Origin: Hybos culiciformis
Taxonomy: Eukaryota; Arthropoda; Insecta; Diptera; Hybotidae
Reading direction: 5' to 3'
DNA length: 64,000 nucleotides
Assembly: GCA_964007475.1 (NCBI GenBank)
Contig: OZ023273.1
Location: 132,178,732-132,242,731, forward strand
In this document: positions 24,101 through 37,606 of the stretch, one piece after another
How positions within the stretch are numbered: the stretch's first letter is position 1
Layout of the letters: every line of letters begins with the position of its first letter
Program-made: the position numbers and the translations under genes
The notes under the pieces: model-generated
Database searches by the model: none
Told to the model about the DNA's origin: nothing
What the model saw: the letters and a program-made list of their open reading frames with translations, nothing else

Positions 24101-25040
24101 GTAAAATTAGGGCATACCAAGAAAACTTTTTCCATTTATATTTATTTATTTATTTATTTTTTTATTTTATTTTTTTTTATTATTAAATTTTCAGTCACCA
24201 GGAAAATTCTTCTCTTTAATTTAATTTTAATTTTTATACTTCCTTAAGCGTAATTATTCTATATATATATATGTATATATTGTGTACGAACGAACGAACG
24301 AAAAAAAAAAATTAATAAATCCCTCAAAGTACCGTTGTGGGTTGAAAAGATATACATTTACAGTTTATAAAACTTGATGGAAGAAAAATAAAAAAAAAAA
24401 AAATTAAATAAACTTTATCCTTTACAAAAGGTGGAAAGCTTTGCTTTTCAAATGTAAAGGATTTAATCTAAATGAAAAAAAAAAAAAAATATTTAATATA
24501 ACAGAAAAAAAAAACAATATACGTATAAATAAAAAACCATCATCACAGTTGAAAATTTGATGGAAACAGAATACAAAATTAGATATATGTACATATACAT
24601 TTAAAAATGTGGAAAAAAAAATATTAAAGGTATACAACGCTCTTATGTGAGGTTGACTGATTTTTTAATTGGCAAATATGGTCAGCATTTTAAGTTTAAA
24701 ATAAAAATGCAATAAATTTTGTTTATCTGATTTAAATAAGATTAGAATCTCAATTGCATTTAACCATTATTTAAGAAAATTCAATTAAATTTTATAATCT
24801 CTTTGAATTTAAAAAGCACATTACGCGGTAGTATAATCATTATACTCATGGTAATGGTATGTACTACGATAATTTACCGATAATTAAGCTTCAACCATTC
24901 AATAACCCCCAAAAATAAATTCTAGAATTTCTTTCGTTTTGAGTTTTAATTAAAGAACTTATTTTTGCTGGATAAAATTAAGATTCTTAATTATTCTATA
25001 TATTTAATAAACTTAATTTTGTGTTTTGCTTTGAACTCTT
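21195..25040. other. Non-coding AT-rich DNA
   Basis: No gene or element ends were recognised. The opposed frames at 22090-22302 and 22174-22383, and the frame at 24422-24637, are low-complexity. A (CGAA)n microsatellite of four units lies at 24286-24301. Confidence 0.5.
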
Positions 25041-25558
25041 CGTATTTTTTGAAGTTAACTAAATAATATGACATATAGATGTATCATTTGAATTGCAGAG
25101 TAATTGAAGGAAATTGAATTTTTTAATTCAATTTTAAATTCATTTCAATTAAATTCAATTTACTTAAAATTATATACGAATTAAATTTTGTGTGCATAAA
25201 AATAGAGTTTGGGTACAAAAAAATCTCTTCTGCAATGTTTTATCTAAAAAGAAAGTTCATAAATTAATAATTAAATATTTTGCTCTGAACTCTTCCAAAT
25301 TTCCAAATACAGTAGAACGTATTTTTTGAAGTTAACTAAATAATATGACATATAGATGTATCATTTGAATTGCAGAGTAGTTGAAGGAAATTGAATTTTT
25401 CAATTCAATTTTAAAATCATTTCAATTAAATTCAATTTACTTAAAATTATATACGAATTAAATTTTGTGGGTATAAAAATAGAGTTTGGGTACAAAAAAA
25501 TCTCTCCTGCAATGTTTTATCTAAAAAGAAAGTTCATAAATTAATAATTAAATATTTT
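25041..25558 (+). repeat. Tandem direct duplication, 241-bp units
   Basis: Two units of equal length, 25041-25281 and 25318-25558, both start CGTATTTTTTGAAGTTAACT and end in AATAATTAAATATTTT. They differ at only a handful of positions and show no length change. A 36-bp spacer lies between them. The short stretch TTTTGCTTTGAACTCTTC before the first unit recurs as TTTTGCTCTGAACTCTTC before the second, so the duplicated block was a little longer (period 277 bp at the core). No transposon ends are evident. Confidence 0.9.
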
Positions 25559-28500
25559 CCAGATGAAAATAACAAAATGTTCTCAACTGATTCTACAATT
25601 AAAGTTTGATTATATGTATGTAGTAAAAAACTAAAACTAGATGAATGAAAAATAACAAAAGATAATATTTAAGGCAACTGCTTAATTCAATGATTCAATG
25701 AGTAATACTTGCTGGGAAGTATTAATTTGAAAATTTTGGTTTGCGCTCTTTGTAATTCATGGATGTCATCATTAGTAAATTGACAACATACTGGTCAATG
25801 GAGTTTCGTAATAAAAACTGCTTCAAATGTATAATGTAACAATTTAATTAGTCAGATCTCAATGAGCAATTTTAAATGCCTAATCTTTAAAGTTTTACTT
25901 GTTGTTATCAGTTCCAAATCATTTAAAGTTCAATTTTCAATTAATAAAACAATTTTTCACACTATTTTTATATACAATTTTAAAAACTTTTAAGTATAAT
26001 ACTGAATGTTCTAAAACAAGAGTGTACAAAATTTTCATAGGTTTCTATGCCAGCAGTTTTACGGCAACAAAAAAAAAAACAAAAACCTGAAGATAAAATT
26101 AATTAAACTTTTGTTACCTATTTTTCTATATAATAACTCTTTTTCATTTTATTAGTATAGCTTAATGTCATTTTGGTGGTAATTTTTCGAGAATATTTCT
26201 TAATTCAGTTTTTTTTTTGTTAGGGGAAAACTTTTTTAAACTCAACCGTATCACTATTTTTCGCTTCCATCTAATTAGAAAATAGTATAGTTTTTCATCC
26301 CCACGGAAAAAAATTTTGCGGATTTATTATATCCTTAAAGTTTTTGTCATTTTTTTTTTTTTTATGTATTAAATTCTACTTCTTATTTTTTGTTTTTTTT
26401 TTTTTTACTTTAATAAAAAAAGTTTTTCACACAAAAGGATATAATGTGTATATGTATATAATATAGTTAGAACATTTCCACGAAATTAGATTTTTTATTC
26501 CTTAAGGAAAATATTTCTGCTTTAATTCACCATATTCCGAACTTTTCAAATGTTTTTTTTTTTTTGTTTTTTTTTTTTTGTTGAACTGTAGAATATAATA
26601 ATATTTTACTTAGGTACTATTTGGGAAATTCGATAACAATACGACTACTACAGGAATGGAATAATAAATAAATACAAAGTAAACAAAATATAAAAAAAAG
26701 TTAATTTTATTTCCAAAACATTTTTAAGTTTAAAATTATTGCTGCATATTATGTTATGTGCATTCTTTTGAAAAAAAAATGTTGAAATCATTGAATACAA
26801 AAAATCGAGATTATGAATTTATGATGATTCAATCTTAAAAATCAACAAAAATTCCATTCGAACATTGAGTTTGTAATATATAACCATAATTTATGATTAA
26901 ATTTCTTTTTCTTTATTCTGGAGTTCTGATTAAAACTAAATTGGATATTTACAGGTCCTTTCTATATATAAATTCTCATCAGACTCTGTTGTATCAAATT
27001 ATAAATATCAATTAATAACGTATAATGTCATTGCATCACATCTTCTCTATTGTCAAGTTCTTCTCATAATTTTCATATTTTTCATAATAATTTTTCATAA
27101 ATATATTTTTTTTTTACTTTTTTTTTTCCTTTCACTAACGAATCTCATACCCACAAATTAAGTGTCCAATCTAAAATGTGAAAGAAATAAGAAATTATGA
27201 AGAAAAAAAAAGACACGGTTTATGCTGAATCTTAAACATTTAAAGTTGTATAAAATGTATACCTGTTCATCGTTATTATTCACTTTAATATTCATATCAT
27301 GCGTAAATTCAGAGAAATGACCTTGACCTCCTCCTGAAATATATTATATGAAAAAAAGTAAAGTAGAAAAATTGTTTATATAAAATATACTGTCATATAT
27401 TTCCTTCCTTTCTCTGTCATGGATTTAAACAAATTAACTCAATTATTGTAATGTAATACTTTGTTAATTTGTTGTTTTTTTTTAACAAGTATTTTTGCAA
27501 ATTATATTTTTTTTAAACATAAAAAAAAAAATGAAAATTATGTGTTTTTATTATTTTATTTAATTTAATTTTTTTTTTCTTAACAAAAGCCATACGAATT
27601 TCTAGGTTAAATAAAGAAAACAAAAAGACAAGTATAGAAGAAAAGTTCTTTTTATTTCAATTTTAACGAGCTGGTATATATTTTCTCATATTACCTTAGT
27701 TAAAAAACAAAAAAAAAAAAAATCCATGTATGTGATTCTTATTTGGATCAAAGACAAAAAATCCCTCATTACTATTATTATTATTATTATTATTATTATT
27801 CTATCTGACTGACATACATATTATTTTTCACCCCCAAGGACATTTTGTTCTAAAATATACATAATGCCTACATAATATTATTTATTTTTTTTCATATACA
27901 TACAATACCTATATTTTAAATGAATGTATCTTAAAAAAAAAATTACAAAATAAAAAGAGTGCCATGTTTCACAAGTATGCTTAAAGGATTCTTTTTTTTT
28001 TTTTTTTCATTTTATGCTCCACATTTGTTTATTAGGTAGGGTACAGAAAAAAAAATAAAAATAAAACAAAATTATTTATAATGAGACAATATTTTTATAT
28101 TTTGTATAATCTTGCAAAAAAATAAAATAAAAATGGAAATATTAAATGCAAAATTATTTTGTATGTACAATATGGAAATAACATTCGGACAGTTAAGAGA
28201 AAATTTGTTCACTCTCGGGTATGAAAAACCAAAAAAATTAAAGCCCCATTCATTTGCTGAGATAAAATATTGTTGGTGTTAATAGGTTCAGATAATAATG
28301 ACCAATTATGACACGTTAAAAACATGATTATCCTATAATGGGAAGTTATCTTTTGAAACTAAAAAAAAAAAAAAAATAGGAGCTTAAATATAACAAGCAA
28401 ACTCTTAATATATCAGGCGACAGAAATAATGGTGTTCGAACCTTTTTTTTACAGATTAATTAATATTTGGTTAGAAAACTTAAATTATTCTAAAGAACGA

Positions 28501-31500
28501 ATTTATGTGCTGTGTAATAAAAAAAAAATTGTTAAATAAAATTTTCTTAAGGATTTTTTAAAGACCCTCATAATTTTCATAAAAAACATTGGTGATTAAT
28601 TAGCATATTTCGTAAGGAATTTTTTTTTAGAACATAATGTGTAAATCATAGCAAGCTGTTGTTATGATATAAGAGTAATTTTTTATAGATATATTATACA
28701 AGGTGTGGTTTTTATTACGTGGGTGGGTGTAAGTAAAATTTTTATGTTCGGCCCTTTATTTAATTTGAATTCATAAAAAATAATAATAAAATCTGTAAAT
28801 CGTTTTAACGAACTAGGTAGGTATATCAAAAAGTTTCAGATTACAATTATTGTAATAACGACATTATAATTTTTATCAGTTACCAGTTACCACTATATTC
28901 ACTTAATTCAAATTATATTCCAGTTCGCGGTGAGAATCGAACAGAAAGATAACTACACAATGACGGTTTTTTTTTACTGAATCTAAAGTGGTATTACATA
29001 TTGTAAACACTAAATTTATAAAACTATATATTTGCAGCAGTGCGAAAATTTCACGATTTTTTATTTTCGATTTTAGAAATTGGGAAAATTAAAAAAAAAA
29101 GAGAAACACTAAAATTTTCTTAACCAGCATATTATATATATATATACTTATATATATTTTTTTAATGTAGGTTCCTACATGTTGAAAATTTCCATCTGTG
29201 TGTTATTTTTCTGTTGAACCATGTGTGATACTGATACATTTCCATTGTTTTATGATAATGATAGGTATATAAAGAATAAAGTGTACGTTATCTTGTTTCA
29301 TTTCAATTTTTTTTTTTTTGAAAATAAATATTTTTTAAGGAAAAACAATTTTACACATGATTGTATTTACAGAGAAATGTTGTAATTTTACATACCTAAT
29401 GTTAACATAACATGTATATATTGGTTCAAACAATTCAAATCCATTTACATAAATCAATTTAGAAAACTCTAAGATGATTCTTAATGAGAAGGAAATCTTT
29501 TAAGGAAATCAATAGAAATAGACTGACGAATAATAATTGTTTACGACATAGTCTTAAAGCTTTGCATATTGAAGAAGGTATACTATACCTATGAACTCTA
29601 AACCAAGTATTTTAAAAAATAAATAAAGTATATTGGAGAAATTCTAAATAAGTGTATATTAATGAAAAATTTTAAATTATTATCATATAATTATTAAGAT
29701 AAATAATATTCTTCATCCATTTACATATTATGGTTAACAAGATAACTTCTGTTGCATTGCGTTTACTGCAAAATTTATAATTAAATGAAAATATTCTTCA
29801 ACAAAAGGGGATACAACAAATCTTTTTTTGTTTAGTAAGCAAGTAAACATAATCACCACCGTTGTTGTTGAACAAAAAAAGGTTGATAATACTTTTTTTT
29901 TCACCTGTAGTCAAAATTAAAAACAAAAAAAAGGGATTTTCATTTTTGAAGAATTAAGTAAATGAAATATCCCCAATAGATATTTTGCCAGGGTAAACTT
30001 TCATTTTTAAAGGATAATTTTCGTATTGTTTATTTAAGTAATGAATCCCTTTTTTAAATATATTATACAAATTCATTTTATTTGCATTTACTCAATATCG
30101 CTTTTTGTTTAAACAAAAATAATAATAAAATAAAATGAAACTTGATTTATTTTTATTCTAAATAAGTTTTCAGATTCCCTATAATATCCTTTATATATAC
30201 ACTTTGAATTATGATTTTTCCTTTCCTCATCATCGCTTTAAAAGTTATATAACCTAAAAATTAAATATTGTTGTTGACTTTTACCTTTGAAAAAAAAAAA
30301 AAAAATGAAAAACAGGAATATAAAGAGTTGAATCTAAGAATCGTTAAAAATAAAAAAACAGGTGAAAGTTATATTCTTCTTTCTAATTTTTATTTTTGTT
30401 TACAAGGTTTTTGGATTAATGAAAACAATAAACAGAAAATTTAATGTGATTCTACGAAGAAAATATAGTTATCCTCTTGTATTTTTCATTAAAAAAATAA
30501 CAGAATTTTTTTGTGTTATGTTTTAAACTTGAGTTCACTTTATGTTGTTGCGCTTAAGATTTTTATTATTTTAGATTCCGATTATTTTCTAAAAATATAT
30601 ATATTTTTTTTTATAGTTTTTGACTTTAGTACTTTTGTGAATAAAAGAAAATAATTCTTGTTTTTTTTTTTTTTTTGTGTTTATAATAAAAATATTTTTG
30701 CTCCAATTACTTTACAATTTTTGAAGATTTTATTTGGAGCATATATTTTTCTCTAAAATGGAATATTAAATTTTTTTTTAATTTATAAAATAAAAATTAT
30801 ATTGGATAGATACCTTTTATAACGTTTTAGTTTTACAAAAAAAAAAATAGTTTTAAGTATTCTGCTTAGGGATTGTAGATCTCGATGGAAGGAAGGAAAT
30901 ACAGGATGCAACAGAATTTAAATATATTAATAAGAAATGAGTCAAAAACATTTCATGTAATTCTGATTATACCAATTTTAATGTATTCTGTGTTAGCTAA
31001 TGTGTGGTATATTGAGCAAATAAGTATTTGGTAGAAAATTGGTAATAAAGTGGTTTTCTAATATAGACAAGCGAGAACGTAAATCTAATTCAATAACTTT
31101 AATCCTAGATAAACATAACTCAACTGCCGTAAAAGTTAAAACCCAGAACTGGCAGTAAATTTTTGGTTCTAAGTTCTTATATTACAATTATTATGTTCAT
31201 AAATTAAAAATATATTTTATTGACTTTTACTCTTTGGTGAAGCTTTTTAGTATATATTTTTCGTATCTACTTCCTTAAAATAACGATATTATAAGTTGTA
31301 TATGCCTACTACTGTATAATAATTGAAAACGAGATTATATTATTTATGCAAATGAAAATACAACTTCATTAAAAATAATTTTATGTGTTTTTTTTTTTGT
31401 TTTAATCCGCGATACTTTTAATTGAAAAATAGTGTAGTTTTGCATAATTTTGTGCATACTTTATGTTTGACATTAAGTTTTAAAAACAATATAATTTTCT

Positions 31501-34500
31501 AGTGTTATAACCTATATATATTTTGATGTTGTGCAATGTATACACAATAATAATATAAGCGAAATGTGTACTACTTACACACATTATACACTTCATAAAA
31601 ATATAAACACTTTTGAAGAGCTCTAGATTTAATATCGTGACTTTGCAAGAAAATAATAAACATTTGCAAATGTATATGTAAGTATATAATATACATAAGT
31701 AAATAAAGAATTCATTATTATTTTACACGTTATCGTAAAATTTCATGAAAAATAAAAATTGTATGAAAAAAAAACATTTCAAACATTGGGATAAATGCAT
31801 TATTTATTTAGTTTTTCGACAGTTTTCCAATAAAAATGAAAAATCGACTGTTGACATACATATCTTTTTGTTGTTTGTCTGTCCGTTTGTCCCGCATTAA
31901 AACACTTATAACTATTCAATTGCTGATTCCGATCCAATGAATGCAAAAATATCCGTAATTTTGTTCACTTTCATCCAAACTAGCATTCCTGAATCCAAAG
32001 ATAAAAGCTCTCAACTGTCCAAGCGTCAACTGCCCAAGAATCGCAACTATTTTTATACAAAAGTTTTTAAATTGAAAAGTTTTTGCAAAGTTATATGAAA
32101 ATTAGTCTGGGTAGACATAACTATGTCAATTAAATAATCAAAACAAATGATGACCTCGACTGTCCTTATAAATATCTAATTAAAAGATGAATAATTATTC
32201 ACTTAAAATTTAGACTTTAGTTTGGCAGTAGGTGCATATAATTCGCATTTCGAATTATGTACTTTTTAATTCAAATAAAAAATATTACGAATAAAAAATT
32301 ATGAAGCTAAAACGAATTTCAAAGAACATAATATTATAAAAATCGTTAAAAAAAAGTTCAACATGAGAGAGATTAAAAGGAAAAAAAAATAAAAATTTTA
32401 GAGAACATTATTAAACGGATTGAAGTTGACTTATTCCATCATTTTATTTTATTAATAAGTATGTACTATATATCTACCTAATACCTATATCCCAAGTTTT
32501 CCCACATTTATAATTTTAATTTAATGATATTATGCTCTATTTAATGTAAAAAAAAAATTTTATATAGTCTATTTCAATATTTAAAGTTAATGTTAGTAAG
32601 TAAAAATAAAAATAAAATATTTTTTCTTAACCATCATATGCATTTTTGTTTATTATTATGGTTGATTTTTTATTTTTTTATGTACATAGTTTTTTTCTTT
32701 TTTTAATTTTGTTTTTTTTATTTAAGAACATCCAAACTCCTTTCGACTATGAAATTTTTAAGAGATTCACATTTAAAAGTAGATAAAAATAAATCTACAT
32801 AAATTCCTTACAAGAAAAAAAAAAAATCGTTGTGCATGAATTAGATAGGTATTCTACCATGGTGATGTACTTTAATGTGGACATGATATACATACCTCAA
32901 TGTTTCAAACTTTGTGTACATAAGTAGTAGATATTATAATAGCATGATATAAATATTATATATTTTGGTATTCTAATATGACAAAAACCAATTTGTACAA
33001 ATATCTTGTGGATTATTATTATTATATTTATTTTTATTTTTTGTGTTGTTGTTGTTGTTATTATTTCATTCCAAGTGAGTTAAATTTATCTGTATTGAAG
33101 TAAATTTACATCACAGAGAATAGAATAGTTTAATATGTACGATTAAAAATTTTTAACACAAATTGAATTTTCTAATAAGATTAAGTCTTATATCATGTCA
33201 TTAATTGAAGTCATATGTACGAAATACTACTAGATAAGTTTCTAAATTTCATCAATTTACATTTATCAGCTAGAAATAATAGTCTAGATATAAGCACTTG
33301 ATTAAATACGAAAAAATACCCAATTTTCTATCTTAATATATATTCGTTTACAACATTTTCACAGTTATGCTTAATGCGTATGTATACACAATGTATGTAC
33401 AACTGTAGATATAAAAACGATAGGTATTATTGTATGTGGTTAAAGACAATATTTATTTTGGTTTTAAGAAAATGTTTGTTTAAGAAAATTTTAAAATTGA
33501 TAAAGTTTTTATTATTTTTTTTTTAAGACATATTTTCAGTAAATATACGTAGATACATTCACCCACATTTGTATATATCGTATTTCTTATTATATAACTA
33601 TTATTTCGTGAATTAAATATGAAAGAAAAAATAATTTTAATGTCATAGAAATTCAATGCAATTTTTATTGGCAACACGCGATTTTAAACTCATTTCAAAT
33701 TAATTTTAAGGCAGAAAGCACAAAAAATTCTCCTGAATTCCGTCTGAGTACATAGATACATTAAAAATGTTCGTCATGAATAAAAGAAAATTTTGAATTT
33801 TTCATTATTATTTACTTGTAGGTACACTGATGTAGACACAGGTATTTATTTTGTTTGAATTTAAGGAATGGAAAGCATTATTTGATTTTACTTATCATAA
33901 AGTCAAATAACATAAATTTATATTATTTTGTTTCAGTTGTTTTAAAGAAAATTTCATTCAATCTTTCTAATATAAAAGTTGTTTCCAGCTAATGAATAAT
34001 ATATTATAAATATGTATGTATGGCACCTTGTTTTTTGTATATGCACGAAAAATATTTAATATTCCATTTTCTGTCAAAATTAAGAAGCAGAAATTAATAA
34101 ACATACCTTCTTTTAATTGTGAATCTAAATTAATTTTTTTTGAAAAATTGTAAATAATATTTTTCAAAAAAAAATTCAGGAAAATTATGAAAATATTTCT
34201 GAAACAACATTTTTGACTGAAAGTTAATTAAATTTATTGAAAGGATACTTTTTTGTATTTATACAATTTATCCTACGTTTTATATTTTTCTTATTAAGGT
34301 CTACTTTTGTCTTATTTAAGGTCTACTTTTGTCATTAAATCTTTTAACATTTGAAATCGCTAGAACCGCTAGAACCGATGAAGAGAATGATGTCAAATAT
34401 CTTCGTGCTTAACATTCTACATGGATCTATATAGAAAATCTAGAAACAAAATATCTTGAAACTTCTATTAACCATGAAAAATATTTTATATTTTCATATA

Positions 34501-36490
34501 AGTTTGATATGATATAAGTTAATATAGTTTAATATAGACATTCGGAAATTTTGATGGAGATACATATAATGAAAACCAAACTTTGAAGTTTTCTACATTC
34601 AACAATAAATTAAGTCATTCAACTATATATATAATATAAATGAAAAAAACACACAACTGAAATGAATAAAATTTATTCAGTATTTAAAAAAATAAAAATA
34701 TATATAAAAAATAAATTCACCTTTGGAATTTATTTTATGAAATTGTAGTTTGTGGTCTTGTTCTTTCATTTCTCTTGATAATATTCAAGAAATTGACTTT
34801 AGCCTTCTTCCAGCTATTTTTTTTTTTTTTTTCGGATTATATCTATGCAATAAAAATGTTTCTATGTATTTTCCTCTTCAGCTTAAAAAAAAAAAAAAAA
34901 CAGAAAAGGATATAATTTTCTGCAGCTTTTGTGAGGATGGATAGAGGAAAAAAAAAAACTAAGTGAAAATAATAAAAAAAAAAAAAAATAATTTTTTGTC
35001 ACAAGTTTTTTGAATTGAAAAATTCTTTTTTTATAATAAAAATTTCAGAAAATTGAAACTTTTTTTTTTATATAAAATTATATATATATAAAAAAAAGCA
35101 GAAGAAAATGTATAGAATTATATTTATATAAACGAGATTAAATATAAAATGCAGCCACAAAAAGTTTAATGGAAAATTAGTTCAACGAACTTTTTATTCA
35201 ATTTGCTGAAAAAAAAAAAAAAATAATTTTTTTTTATTTTTATTAAAACTAACTATTTATATTCTCATTGTTCTATAATTAGTTATATAAATAAGAAAAA
35301 AATTGTTTTTAAATTAATAATACAAGGATGACTTAATAATGTTTTGGTTTTGAATAAAAATACATAAAAAAAAATTATTTTGAAAGTTTTTTTTTTTTTT
35401 TTGAGTTCAAATATACTTAGAACTTATTTTTCAGGTTAAAGAATTCCAAGGGGGTTTGGAAGTCTGAATAAAATATATATAAGATATATAAATATATATT
35501 GTTTGAATTCCCAGAGTTTTTCTCAACAATTATTGAATGCAACAGATTTTGACTTCATAATTATAATTTTGCTATAGATATTTGAAATGAATTTCTGCTA
35601 GCCGAGAATGGCATAAACAAAAATTACAAAGCTAAAAACAATATACCTACATAGTTATGAAAATTCTGTATTCTTGAACAGATGCATATTTCGTAATTCT
35701 GAAGTAGCAAAATTCTGTATTCCTAAAATTTTATATAATTTTATATATTTTGTGTTTTCTGAAATTATGCTTTTTCAAAACCCGTGTGACTCGATAATAT
35801 TTTCGAAAATATTTCTTCTTAATCAATTAATGTTCATATTTCAACCTAGACGAGGTCGTAAAGCGTTAATGATCTCATTACAAGTAAAAAAATAGAAAAT
35901 TTAATCATTCTTGATGAATTAAAAAAGTTCTAAAATGATTTTATTTTGGAACTTTTCGATTTTTCCTTTAAAAAAATGCCGAGTATTTTTATCCAGAATA
36001 TTTTAGGATTTAAAATTTTTAAAACATGTACAGGATTATGAAATCTAAGATTTCGTATCGAATCCATTGTTATTCACTTAAGTGCCAAAAAAAATTTAAA
36101 ATTACATAAAATTTAAAACATAAAATTTTTCCATTCAAGCTTCTAAAAATTAAACCGTATAAATAAATAATGATTTTGTCAGTAGGATTAAAGACGCAAA
36201 GAAGTACAATTATTTTTTTCTAATTATAACAATTTATTATAAAATATTTGTTTTTTTTTTTTTTAAATTAGTTACCTGAATTTCGAACATGGTATTTTGC
36301 AACGATCTAAATATATTAAATGTGAATGCAGACGACATAACTAAATTTTATAATTATATTTCTCATAAATTTTCATTCATTACTTCTTTTGCTGTGACAA
36401 AAATATAATTACAGAATCAAAGAAAATTAGTTCAATAAATGAAGAGATTTTTATACTATTTATTTATATATATAGTTAGTTATGTGAAGT
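25559..36490. other. Non-coding AT-rich DNA, long gene-poor stretch
   Basis: I found no coding exon, RNA gene or transposon end that I could support. It includes a (TTA)n microsatellite at 27773-27800. The stretch at about 31850-32060 is less AT-rich (TTTGTCTGTCCGTTTGTCCC and following) and may be an unrecognised repeat. Frames such as 33480-33677 and 33967-34167 (minus) and 35674-35895 (plus) are AT-driven. Confidence 0.5.
27773..27800. repeat. (TTA)n microsatellite
   Basis: About nine uninterrupted TTA/ATT units. Confidence 0.95.
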
Positions 36491-36549
36491 AATAATTTTA
36501 TGTAAATGAATTAAATTCTGAATTCAATTCAGAATTTCATAAAATTATT
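36491..36549. repeat. Long near-palindrome (hairpin/cruciform)
   Basis: AAATTCTGAATT (36513-36524) and its exact complement AATTCAGAATTT (36526-36537) are separated by one C. The symmetry resumes outside: AATAATTTTATG (36491-36502) pairs with CATAAAATTATT (36538-36549), with a 10-nt bulge on the left side only. That is 24 paired bases in total, well beyond most chance palindromes here. It lies about 0.9 kb upstream of the first identified oaf exon. Confidence 0.8.
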
Positions 36550-37492
36550 CCTTTATGATTTATGATGATGCTTTTTTGACCATAACGTAATCATATAATG
36601 TGTTTATTATACATTCTTTGTACAAAGCATATATTCATTCAAACTGTCATGTCAGTGAACATGTTCAAAGAAAAATTAAAATAATAATATTAATAATGCT
36701 AATGGCAGCTCTTGAGTAATGTTCCATTTCGTTAGTTATACTATATGTATTGTATATATAACTTTATCCTTTCTTTTTGAGTAAAAACCATTTTTAATGT
36801 TAACTTTATATTTAGTTTGGTTTTTAACACACAATAATGAAATTGGTCACCATTCTATGCAATATACATACAGTAATATGAATTTCCATATACAGTAGTA
36901 TGAATGAATTTTCTTTGAATTTCATTTTCACACAAAAATTCAATAAAAAATTTATAATCATTTTTTTTTATTTATGTATTAATTTTTGTAAATCTTCTAA
37001 TAATTAAAAAAAATAATGTTTTTATTCTCAGGTTTTAGAAAATGTATTTAATTTTTTAAAGATGGAAAGCTAAAAACTATACTATTATCTTTAATTTTTT
37101 CTCTTGTAATGTGAAAAGCAATATTCAAATTTTCATAATTCTAGGAGTTAATCTATACTATAGAAGTTCATTTATAATACACATCATAGTGTATATTTAA
37201 AAGGAAAAGTTTATACTGCACCCAAACATACACTTACTGAAATGGAAAATTCTTGTTTTCACCTTTTAAAAAATATCAAATTTAACATTTCTTCAACATT
37301 ATGAAATAAATAAAGAGAATTAAAATTTAAATTTTTCCAAATGAAAATATTGTGAATGTGAAATTTGTGAGTTTTGAAAATTTAATTAAAATTTTTGATA
37401 ATAAAAATACCTTTAATTCAACATTAAACAAAAGAAGGATTTTATTGAATTATTCAATAATTATTATTTTTTTTTTTTTTATATTTTTGCAG
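36550..37492. other. Non-coding DNA, 3' end of the intron before the first oaf exon found
   Basis: Nothing is recognisable except the acceptor: a T-rich tract of about 25 bases and TTTTTGCAG ending at 37492. The exon upstream of this intron was not located. Confidence 0.6.
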
Positions 37493-37606
37493 GGAGGTGA
37501 AGTAATACCAGAAACAATAACATCTGACATTAGTGATGATTTAATTACATTAGAATTCCAAAGAACTGATGGAACATTAATTACACAATTTATTGATTTT
37601 CGAAGT
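37493..37606 (+). CDS. oaf: oaf (out at first) coding exon a, partial gene
   Basis: This 38-codon exon starts GGEVIPETITSD and ends TLITQFIDFRS. The words GGEV, DDLITLEFQ, TDGTLITQ and IDFR match the N-terminal part of the mature OAF family domain as I know it from Drosophila. OAF is a conserved secreted or luminal protein; in Drosophila it is named after its early, clustered expression, and its biochemical role is poorly understood. The exon is phase 0 at both ends, with acceptor TTTTTGCAG before 37493 and donor GTAAGT at 37607. Upstream sequence in frame (from 37352) is intronic and low-complexity. OAF proteins begin with a signal peptide, so at least one more 5' coding exon is missing, either further upstream here or outside the window. 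Confidence 0.93.

Noticed and set aside
31850..32060. Less AT-rich stretch with TTTGTCTGTCCGTTTGTCCC, suspected transposon
   Set aside because: I found no partner repeat, inverted ends or coding frame in the window; it is listed only as a possible unrecognised repeat.
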